Source of the DNA: Streptomyces echinoruber
Lineage (GTDB): Bacteria; Actinomycetota; Actinomycetes; Streptomycetales; Streptomycetaceae
Reading direction: 5' to 3'
NCBI RefSeq assembly: GCF_014651135.1
Contig: NZ_BMWH01000003.1
Span: forward strand, 228,340 to 292,339
DNA: 64,000 nt
Notes under the pieces: generated by a model
The model's input: only the letters and a program-made list of their open reading frames with translations
Database searches by the model: none
Told to the model about the DNA's origin: nothing
Shown here: positions 57,105-64,000 of the stretch, piece by piece
Layout: each line of letters begins with the position of its first letter
How positions within the stretch are numbered: the stretch's first letter is position 1
Translations under genes and position numbers: made by a program

Positions 57105-60100
57105 CTAGCTCTCTGACGACTTGCCACCCGAACGAGTGGCACCCGCGGTGGCCCCCGCCTTGACGCCCCCGTCCTTGGGCGCCGCCGGGGCCTCGAACGA
57201 CTCCAACGCCTCCAGCACATCCTGCACACGGGAGATCTCCGCGTTGATGTCCTCCCGGCGCCGCATGAGGATCTCCAGCTCGCGCCGGCCCTCCTCCACG
57301 GTCCGCTTGGCCTCGCGGATCGCCTCGGCCTTGAGCTCCTCGGCCTCCTTGATGAGCGCCGCCTTCTTCTGCTCGGCCTCCTTCAGCAGGCCCTCGGCCT
57401 TCTTCACGGCGGCGATGCGCACCTTGCCGGCCTCGGTGTCGGCCTCCGAGACGATCTCCTTCGCCTTCTTCTCCGCCTTGGCGAGCTGCTCCTCGGCCGC
57501 CTTGATCAGCGCGTCGCAGCGGTCGCCGGTCGACTTCATCGTCTCGGCGGCCTCGCGCCGCGCCCGCTCGTGCAGGTCCTCGATCTCGGCGGTGATGCGG
57601 GCCCGCAGCTCCTCGGCGCGCTCCCGGATCAGGGTGGCGTCCCGGCGGGCGCCGACGAGCAGCTCGTCCGCGTCCGTACGGGCCTTCTCCACCAGCGCGT
57701 TGCCCTCGACGGTGGCCTCGGAGACGATCCGGTCGGCCTCCTTGCGGGCGGCGCCGACCATGGTGTCGGCCTGCGCCTCCGCGTCCGCCTTCGTCTTGAC
57801 GGCCTGCTGCTGCGCCTCGGTGAGCAACTTGTCGGCCTCGGCGGTGGTCTCGGTGATGAGTTTGTCGACCTGCTCGGCGGCCTCCGAGCGGCGCTTGTTG
57901 GCCTCCTTGCGGGCCTCGTCGAGGGTGCGCTCGGCCTCCTCGCGGGCGGCCGCGGTGACCCGCTCGGCCTCGGCCTCGGCCTCCGCCCGCAGGCGCGCGG
58001 CCTCCTCCCGGGTGCGCTCGGCGTGCGCCTGCGCGGAACCGACGGCCTCGGCGGCCTCGGCGCGCAGCCGCTCCGCCTCGTCGGTGGCGTCCGCGAGCAG
58101 CTTCTCCGCCTTGGCGACCGCCTCCGTACGCACCCGGTCCGCCTCCGCGGCGGCCTCGGCGCGGGCCCGGTCGGCCTGGGCGGTGGTCTCGGCCAGCATC
58201 CGCTCGGCCTCGGCGGTGGCCTCCGTGATGAGGGTGTCGGCCTGCGCGGCCGCGTCGGAGCGGATGCGGTTGGCGTCCTCGCGGGCCTCGGCGCGGGTGC
58301 GGGCGGCGGCCTGGTCGGCCTCGGCGATGGTGTCCGCGGCCTCGGTGCGGGCCCGCACCGCGTGCTCGTCGGCCTCCGAGCGCACCCGCTCCGCCTCGGC
58401 CATGGCCTCGGCGAGGGTGCGCTCGGCGAGCGCCTTGGCGGCCTCGGTCTCCTCGGCGGCCTCGCGGCGGATGCGGGAGGCGTCCTCGCTCGCCCGGTCC
58501 CGCTCGGCGTAGGCGTCGGCGCGGACCCGGTCGGCCTCCTCCTGGGCCTCCCGGCGGGTGCGCTCGGCCGCGTGCTCGGCGGCGGAGCGCAGACCGGCGA
58601 TCTCCTCCTGCGCCTGCTCGTGCAGCCCGGCGACGGAGTCGCGCACCTGCTGGGCGTGCTGCTCGGCCGCCGACACCAGCTCGGTGGCGCGCCGGTCGGC
58701 CTCCTGCACCAGGCGGCGGGCCTCCGCGTCGGCCTCCTCCACCCGTCGGCGCGCGGCGGCCAGCAGCTCCTCGCTCTGCTCGCGGGCCCGCTCGCGCTCC
58801 TGGTCGGCCTCCTCGCGGGCCGCGCCGAGCAGCTCCTCGGCCTCGCGGCGGCGCCGGTTGGCCTCCTCCTGCGCCGCGGCCAGCGTCTCGGACGCCTCCT
58901 GGCCCAGCCGCTCGGCGGCGGCCTGCGCCTCGGCGCGCACCCGGTCGGCGGTCTCCTGCGCCTCCGTGCGCAGCCGCTCGGCCTCGGCGGCGGCCTCCGA
59001 ACGCAGCCGTACGGCGACGGCCTCGCCCTCGGCGCGGGCGGCGGAGGCGTCCGAGGCGGCCTCGGTGCGCAGCCGGTCCGCCTCGTCCTCCGCCTGCTGC
59101 TGCAGCGTGCGGATGCGCTCGGCGGCCTCGCTGCGCAGCCGCTCGGTCTCCTCGGCGGCCTCGCGCCGGATGCGGGCGGCCTCCTCGCGGGCCTCGGCGA
59201 GGGCCTGCTCGGCGGCGGCCAGCCGCTGCTCGGCCTCCGCCTGCAGCCGCGCCAGCTCCTCGGCGGCCTCTGCCTGCCGGGCGGCGACGGCCCGCTCGGC
59301 CTCCTCGCGCAGCTCGCGCGCGGCCCGCTCGGCCTCCTCGCGGATCCGCTCGGCCTGCTCGGTGGCCTCCGCGCGCTCCTTCTCGGCCTCCTTGCGGGTG
59401 CGCTGCAGCACCTCGTCGGCCTGCCGGCGCAGCGTGGTGGCGCGCTCGATGGCCTCGGTGCGCACCTTCTCGCTGTCGGTCTGCGCGGTGGTGCGCAGCT
59501 CGTCCGCGTCGGCCTTCGCCTTGGCCAGCAGCTCCTCGGCGGTCCGGGCCGCCTCCTCGATCTGCGCCACGGCCTCCTTGCGGGCCTCGGCGCGGATCTT
59601 CTCGCCCTCGGCGACGGCCTCGGCGCGCAGCTGCTCGGCCTCGCCGCGCAGCCGGCGGGCCTCCTCCTGCAGCTCGACCGTCTTGGCGCGGTACTCCTTG
59701 GTGTCGTCCTTGGCGGCGCCCTTGAGCTGCTCGGCGATGTCGTGCGCCTCGGCGCGCAGCCGGTCCGCCTCGGCCTCGGCCTCCCGGCGGATCCGCTCGG
59801 CCTCCTCGGCGGCCGCCCGGGTGGTCTGCCGGGCGTCCTCCTGCGCCTTGTTCAGGACGTCCTCGGCGGTCCGGGCCGCCTTGGACAGCTGGGTGGCGGC
59901 CTCCTCGGCGGTGATGCTGCGGGCCTTCTCGGCGGCCTCGGCGAGCAGCTTCTCCGCCTCGGCGCGGGCGTCGGCGACCAGCTGCTCGGCCTCCGCCCTG
60001 GTCGTCTCGGCCTCCTTGGTGGCCTCCTCGACGAGGCGGGCGACCTGCTCCTTGGCGACGCGGGTGCGCTGCTCGTTGGCGGACTCGGCACTGGCCAGGG

Positions 60101-60986
60101 CCTTGGCCGCGGCCTCCTTGGCCTCCGCGACCAGCTTCTCGGCCTCGGCGCGCGCCTCGCGCAGCGCGGTCTCGGCCTGCGCCATGCGCTCCTCGGCGGC
60201 GCGGCTCAGCTCGGCGGCGCGCCGGCGCGCCGCCTCCGACTCCGACACGCCGGCGGCGCGCAGCTGCTCGGCGTGCTCGGTGGCCTCCTGCGCCTGCGTG
60301 GAGGCGGCGTTGAGGAGGCGTTCGGCCTCGGCGCGGGCGCGGCGCAGCACCTGCTCGGCCTCCGCGCGGGCGGCCTCGGCCTCGCCCTGGAGGCGCTGGC
60401 GGGCCTCGGCGGTCAGCCGCTCGGCCTCGGCGCGGGCGGCGGCCAGGGCCTGCTCGGCCTCGGCGCGGGACTCCTCCAGCAGCCGGCGGGCCTGGGCCTC
60501 GGTGCGGGCGCGCAGCTGCTCGGCCCACGCCACGTTCTCGTTGACGTGTGACTCGACGGTCTGCCGGCGCTCGGCGAGCTCCTGGTCGAGCTGCTGGCGG
60601 CGGGCCACGGCCTCGGCGTGCAGCTCGGCCTGGAGGCGGGCGGCCTGCTCGGCGTGCTCCTGCAGGATCCGCTGGGTCTGGGCGCGGGCCTGGCTCAGCT
60701 CCCGCTCGGCCTCGGCGCGGATCTGGTCGGCCTGCATCTGCGCCTGGCGCAGCAACTGCTCGGCCTGGTAGCCGATGTCGGCGCTGTCGTAGGCGGGCCG
60801 GGACATGATGGTGCGGCGCGCCTCGTGCAGCTTGGCGCGCAGCACCTCGACCTGGTAGCCGAGGTCCTCGGCATGCTGGATCGCCTTGTCCCGCTCGGTC
60901 TTCAGCCGCTTCATCTCGGCCTCGAACCGAGTCAGGTGGTCGACGTCAGCCGCCGGCTCTCGCTCCTGGCTCTCGTAGCCCCGCAC
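57105..60986 (-). CDS. scy: Scy, polarisome-organising long coiled-coil protein
   Basis: A 1293-residue scaffold that recruits DivIVA and FilP and sets branching sites. VRGYESQEREPAADVDHLTRF is followed by LGYQVEVLRAKLHEARRTIM (DivIVA-like start) and then some 1100 residues of Ala/Glu/Arg coiled coil with the hendecad-based 51-residue periodicity described for this protein. The tail is short and basic (RSGGKSSES). The start is GTG 60986 by comparison with the known N-terminus MRGYE; a frame open for 60 further codons upstream lacks support. Extreme Ala/Glu bias makes long antisense frames appear open here. Confidence 0.95.
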   Translation of the reverse strand: MRGYESQEREPAADVDHLTRFEAEMKRLKTERDKAIQHAEDLGYQVEVLRAKLHEARRTIMSRPAYDSADIGYQAEQLLRQAQMQADQIRAEAERELSQARAQTQRILQEHAEQAARLQAELHAEAVARRQQLDQELAERRQTVESHVNENVAWAEQLRARTEAQARRLLEESRAEAEQALAAARAEAERLTAEARQRLQGEAEAARAEAEQVLRRARAEAERLLNAASTQAQEATEHAEQLRAAGVSESEAARRRAAELSRAAEERMAQAETALREARAEAEKLVAEAKEAAAKALASAESANEQRTRVAKEQVARLVEEATKEAETTRAEAEQLVADARAEAEKLLAEAAEKARSITAEEAATQLSKAARTAEDVLNKAQEDARQTTRAAAEEAERIRREAEAEADRLRAEAHDIAEQLKGAAKDDTKEYRAKTVELQEEARRLRGEAEQLRAEAVAEGEKIRAEARKEAVAQIEEAARTAEELLAKAKADADELRTTAQTDSEKVRTEAIERATTLRRQADEVLQRTRKEAEKERAEATEQAERIREEAERAARELREEAERAVAARQAEAAEELARLQAEAEQRLAAAEQALAEAREEAARIRREAAEETERLRSEAAERIRTLQQQAEDEADRLRTEAASDASAARAEGEAVAVRLRSEAAAEAERLRTEAQETADRVRAEAQAAAERLGQEASETLAAAQEEANRRRREAEELLGAAREEADQERERAREQSEELLAAARRRVEEADAEARRLVQEADRRATELVSAAEQHAQQVRDSVAGLHEQAQEEIAGLRSAAEHAAERTRREAQEEADRVRADAYAERDRASEDASRIRREAAEETEAAKALAERTLAEAMAEAERVRSEADEHAVRARTEAADTIAEADQAAARTRAEAREDANRIRSDAAAQADTLITEATAEAERMLAETTAQADRARAEAAAEADRVRTEAVAKAEKLLADATDEAERLRAEAAEAVGSAQAHAERTREEAARLRAEAEAEAERVTAAAREEAERTLDEARKEANKRRSEAAEQVDKLITETTAEADKLLTEAQQQAVKTKADAEAQADTMVGAARKEADRIVSEATVEGNALVEKARTDADELLVGARRDATLIRERAEELRARITAEIEDLHERARREAAETMKSTGDRCDALIKAAEEQLAKAEKKAKEIVSEADTEAGKVRIAAVKKAEGLLKEAEQKKAALIKEAEELKAEAIREAKRTVEEGRRELEILMRRREDINAEISRVQDVLEALESFEAPAAPKDGGVKAGATAGATRSGGKSSES

Positions 60987-61195
60987 TGCGCGGTCCCATC
61001 CGTCCCCTGGTCGCAAGTCTCCCAAACGAGCTCCGTCCATACGCGGAACGGGGCTCCCGGGGAATGGTGTCAGATGGGCGGCGGAGCATGGGCTGTTGCC
61101 CCGTCGCGCGACCCCCGAAACCCGGACCCCGGTATGCGGCCACCCCCCGAGAGAAGGCGACCGCACCCAACCCTACCGGCCCCTTCGTACGAGGG

Positions 61196-61636
61196 TCAGT
61201 GCGCAGACGACTCAACAGGCGCGGAAGTGACCAGTTCCGTCAGGACGCCGTGGCAGTCCTTGGGGTGCAGGAAGGTGATCCGCGACCCCATGGAACCGCG
61301 TCGCGGCTCGTCGTACAGGACGCGCACGCCCTTGCCCCGGATCTGCTCGGCGTCGCCGTCCACGTCCGCGGTGCCGAAGGCGATGTGGTGGACGCCCTCC
61401 CCGTTCTTCGCCAGCCACTTGGCGACGGTGGAGTCCTCCCGGATCGGTTCCAGGAGCTGGAGGTAGGAGGAGCCGCCGTCCGAGGTGTCGTTGATCTTGA
61501 GCATGGCCTCGCGCACGCCCTGCTCTTCGTTGACCTCGGTGTGGAACACCTCGAAGCCGTATGTGGCCCGGTAGAACTCGACAGTGGCGTCGAGATCGAA
61601 GCAGGCAATCCCGATGTGGTCGATTCGCGTCAGCAT
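61196..61636 (-). CDS. mce: methylmalonyl-CoA epimerase
   Basis: Interconverts (S)- and (R)-methylmalonyl-CoA in propionate metabolism and polyketide precursor supply. The 146-residue vicinal-oxygen-chelate protein has metal ligands in [13 protein letters not shown], in [13 protein letters not shown] and near the end in [14 protein letters not shown], and the catalytic Glu region YLQLLEPI. It is divergent from the thiolase gene (150-nt gap). No strong ribosome-binding site. Confidence 0.94.
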   Translation of the reverse strand: MLTRIDHIGIACFDLDATVEFYRATYGFEVFHTEVNEEQGVREAMLKINDTSDGGSSYLQLLEPIREDSTVAKWLAKNGEGVHHIAFGTADVDGDAEQIRGKGVRVLYDEPRRGSMGSRITFLHPKDCHGVLTELVTSAPVESSAH

Positions 61637-61785
61637 GGAATCAGTGGAGCGCTGTCGGGATGGTTACGCAACGTGCGCGCGATCACACCGACGGCCCGAT
61701 GACGGCCCGGACTACCCCTCAGTACATTCGAAGTAAACCCTCGTTCACTCCTCGGCTCGCTCGAGCTGGAAGGGGATCTCACCTC

Positions 61786-62988
61786 ATGGCTGCAACGAAC
61801 GGCACGACCTCCGTCATCGTCGCGGGTGCCCGCACCCCGATGGGGCGGCTGCTCGGCTCGCTGAAATCCTTCTCCGGAGCCGACCTCGGCGGCTTCGCCA
61901 TCAAGGCCGCCCTCGACCGTGCGGGGATCGGGGGCGACCAGGTGCAATACGTGATCATGGGCCAGGTGCTGCAGGCCGGGGCGGGGCAGATCCCGGCGCG
62001 GCAGGCCGCGGTCAAGGCCGGCATCCCGATGAGCGTCCCGGCGCTCACCATCAACAAGGTGTGCCTGTCCGGCCTCGACGCGATCGCGCTCGCGGACCAG
62101 CTCATCCGCGCCGGCGAGTTCGACATCGTCGTCGCCGGCGGCCAGGAGTCCATGACCAACGCCCCGCACCTGCTGCCCAAGTCCCGTGAGGGCTACAAGT
62201 ACGGTGCGATCCAGATGCTCGACGCGATGGCGTACGACGGCCTGACCGACGCCTTCGAGCACATCGCGATGGGCGAGTCGACGGAGAAGCACAACACGCG
62301 GCTCGGCATCGGCCGGGCCGAGCAGGACGAGATCGCCGCCCTGTCCCACCAGCGTGCCGCCGCCGCCCAGAAGAACGGCGTCTTCGAGGCCGAGATCACC
62401 CCGGTGGAGATCCCGCAGCGCAAGGGCGACCCGGTCCTGTTCAGCCAGGACGAGGGCATCCGCCCGGAGACCACGGTCGAGTCGCTGGCCAAGCTGCGCC
62501 CGGCCTTCAGCAAGGACGGCACCATCACGGCCGGCTCCTCCTCGCAGATCTCCGACGGCGCGGCGGCCGTGGTCGTGATGAGCAAGGCCAAGGCGCAGGA
62601 GCTGGGCCTGGAGTGGATCGCGGAGATCGGCGCCCACGGCAACGTGGCCGGCCCGGACAACTCGCTGCAGTCGCAGCCGTCCAACGCCATCCGGCACGCG
62701 CTGAAGAAGGAGGGCCTGGAGGTCTCCGACCTCGACCTCATCGAGATCAACGAGGCGTTCGCTGCGGTCGCCGTCCAGTCCATGAAAGATTTGGGCGTTA
62801 CCCCCGAAAAGGTGAACGTGAACGGTGGCGCGATCGCCCTCGGCCACCCCATCGGCATGTCCGGTGCCCGCATCGTGCTGCACCTGGCGCTGGAGCTGAA
62901 GCGCCGGGGCGGCGGCGTGGGCGCGGCCGCGCTGTGCGGCGGCGGCGGCCAGGGCGACGCGCTGATCGTGCGGGTGCCGAAGGCCTGA
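61786..62988 (+). CDS. acetyl-CoA C-acetyltransferase (thiolase)
   Basis: Condenses two acetyl-CoA or cleaves acetoacetyl-CoA. The 400-residue protein has nucleophilic Cys in [11 protein letters not shown], the His motif [17 protein letters not shown] and the second Cys in [20 protein letters not shown] precedes the ATG. It is followed after 40 nt by meaB, so C2 and C3 acyl-CoA functions are grouped. Together with the hydroxybutyryl-CoA dehydrogenase in this window it could feed the ethylmalonyl-CoA or butyryl-CoA routes. Confidence 0.95.
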   Translation: MAATNGTTSVIVAGARTPMGRLLGSLKSFSGADLGGFAIKAALDRAGIGGDQVQYVIMGQVLQAGAGQIPARQAAVKAGIPMSVPALTINKVCLSGLDAIALADQLIRAGEFDIVVAGGQESMTNAPHLLPKSREGYKYGAIQMLDAMAYDGLTDAFEHIAMGESTEKHNTRLGIGRAEQDEIAALSHQRAAAAQKNGVFEAEITPVEIPQRKGDPVLFSQDEGIRPETTVESLAKLRPAFSKDGTITAGSSSQISDGAAAVVVMSKAKAQELGLEWIAEIGAHGNVAGPDNSLQSQPSNAIRHALKKEGLEVSDLDLIEINEAFAAVAVQSMKDLGVTPEKVNVNGGAIALGHPIGMSGARIVLHLALELKRRGGGVGAAALCGGGGQGDALIVRVPKA

Positions 62989-63028
62989 GTCCCCTCTCGA
63001 CCGACCTCTTGACGTGAACGGAGCTGTG

Positions 63029-63985
63029 ATGCAGGACGTCTCCTCTCTGGTGGCCCAGGCCAGGGAAGGCCGGCCACGGGCCGTCGCCCGGCTGATCTCC
63101 CTGGTGGAGGGGGCGTCCCCGCAGTTGAGGGAGGTCATGGCGGCCCTGGCGCCGCTGACCGGCAACGCCTACGTCGTCGGCCTGACCGGCTCCCCGGGCG
63201 TCGGCAAGTCGACCTCGACGTCCGCGCTGGTGTCGGCCTACCGGCGGCAGGGCAAGCGGGTCGGCGTGCTCGCCGTCGACCCGTCGTCGCCGTTCTCCGG
63301 CGGCGCGCTGCTCGGCGACCGGGTGCGGATGTCGGAGCACGCCTCCGACCCCGGCGTCTACATCCGCTCCATGGCGACGCGGGGCCACCTGGGCGGCCTC
63401 GCGTGGGCGGCGCCGCAGGCCATCCGGGTGCTGGACGCGGCCGGCTGCGACGTGATCCTGGTGGAGACGGTCGGCGTGGGCCAGTCGGAGGTGGAGATCG
63501 CCTCCCAGGCCGACACCAGCGTGGTGCTGCTGGCGCCCGGCATGGGCGACGGCATCCAGGCGGCGAAGGCCGGCATCCTGGAGATCGGCGACGTGTACGT
63601 CGTCAACAAGGCCGACCGCGACGGTGCCGACGCCACCGCGCGCGAGCTCAACCACATGCTCGGCCTCGGCGAGGCCCGCGCCCCCGGCGACTGGCGCCCG
63701 CCCATCGTCAAGACGGTCGCCGCCCGCGGCGAGGGCGTCGACGAGGTCGTGGAGGCGCTGGAGAAGCACCGCGCCTGGATGGAGGAGCGAGGCGTCCTGG
63801 CCGAGCGCCGCCTGGCCCGGGCCGCCCGCGAGGTCGAGACCATCGCGGTGACCGCGCTGCGGGAGCGCATCGGCGACCTGCACGGCGACCGCCGCCTCGG
63901 CGCGCTGGCCGAGCGGATCGTCGCCGGCGAGCTGGACCCGTACCGGGCGGCGGACCAGCTGCTGGAGGAGCTCACGCAGGGCTGA
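63029..63985 (+). CDS. meaB: methylmalonyl-CoA mutase-associated GTPase MeaB
   Basis: G-protein chaperone that protects and reloads B12-dependent methylmalonyl-CoA mutase. The 318-residue protein has the P-loop GLTGSPGVGKSTSTSA, switch regions DPSSPFSGGALLGDR and ILVETVGVGQSEVEI, and the base-recognition motif NKAD. ATG 63029 has GGAG 6 nt upstream; a GTG 15 nt earlier is possible. The mutase genes are not in this window. The last 15 bases after it hold nothing. Confidence 0.95.
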   Translation: MQDVSSLVAQAREGRPRAVARLISLVEGASPQLREVMAALAPLTGNAYVVGLTGSPGVGKSTSTSALVSAYRRQGKRVGVLAVDPSSPFSGGALLGDRVRMSEHASDPGVYIRSMATRGHLGGLAWAAPQAIRVLDAAGCDVILVETVGVGQSEVEIASQADTSVVLLAPGMGDGIQAAKAGILEIGDVYVVNKADRDGADATARELNHMLGLGEARAPGDWRPPIVKTVAARGEGVDEVVEALEKHRAWMEERGVLAERRLARAAREVETIAVTALRERIGDLHGDRRLGALAERIVAGELDPYRAADQLLEELTQG

Positions 63986-64000
63986 GCACGACCCCGGGGG

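Noticed and set aside
57570..60551. Long + strand frames over scy
   Set aside because: Leu/Gly-rich mirror of the Ala/Glu coiled coil; scy on the minus strand is established.

Overview
The window looks like a Streptomyces chromosome core region. GC content is about 73% with strong third-position G/C bias, and GTG and TTG starts are frequent. The gene order lysA-hom-thrC-thrB-rho-rpmE-prfA-prmC-tsaC-glyA-(wecA-like)-atp operon is a known Streptomyces order, and the window also carries the mycelial polarity genes filP and scy. Nothing here is an obviously complete new system; the most unusual items are degenerate-active-site proteins, an inserted stressosome module and several regulatory structures.

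Left end (1-5.2 kb): a truncated class I fructose-bisphosphate aldolase gene, a PPOX-family flavoprotein, a decayed Acg-type nitroreductase remnant, an NTF2-like protein and a cold-shock-like protein. These are followed by a scar of mobile DNA (a truncated IS5-family transposase fused to the last ~45 codons of a tyrosine integrase) and a tRNA-Arg(CCG).

Housekeeping block (5.3-33.5 kb, all + strand): a single-domain response regulator, an ArgS-like protein without catalytic core (NrtL), the lysine/threonine genes, rho, a secreted trypsin-like protease, an LCP cell-wall ligase, bL31 with a SigR-type promoter, release factor RF1 and its methylase PrmC, TsaC, a phosphatase-like protein lacking its nucleophile, a divergent SHMT, a WecA/MraY-type glycosyltransferase, and the nine-gene ATP synthase operon atpIBEFHAGDC with a Rex-like operator at its promoter.

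Middle (33.5-43.5 kb): a DUF2550 protein, a secreted GH18 chitinase with classical chitinase-promoter direct repeats, a PduO-type cobalamin adenosyltransferase, a DrrAB-type ABC exporter with divergent TetR regulator and operator, a 3-hydroxybutyryl-CoA dehydrogenase, a STAS protein and a large membrane-anchored NTPase-like protein.

Accessory block (43.6-48.0 kb): two MarR regulators flank a translationally coupled RsbR-RsbS-RsbT stressosome set headed by a PP2C phosphatase.

Right end (48.4-64 kb): mismatch-repair nuclease NucS, a small conserved protein, an LLM flavin monooxygenase, a putative Zn-binding protein, two ABC-2 exporter pairs, the coiled-coil cytoskeletal genes filP and scy, and a short-chain acyl-CoA set (mce, thiolase, meaB). 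Several intergenic regions hold very long perfect inverted repeats that probably act as bidirectional terminators, and at least five genes show a -10 element exactly 6 nt before the start codon, suggesting leaderless mRNAs.
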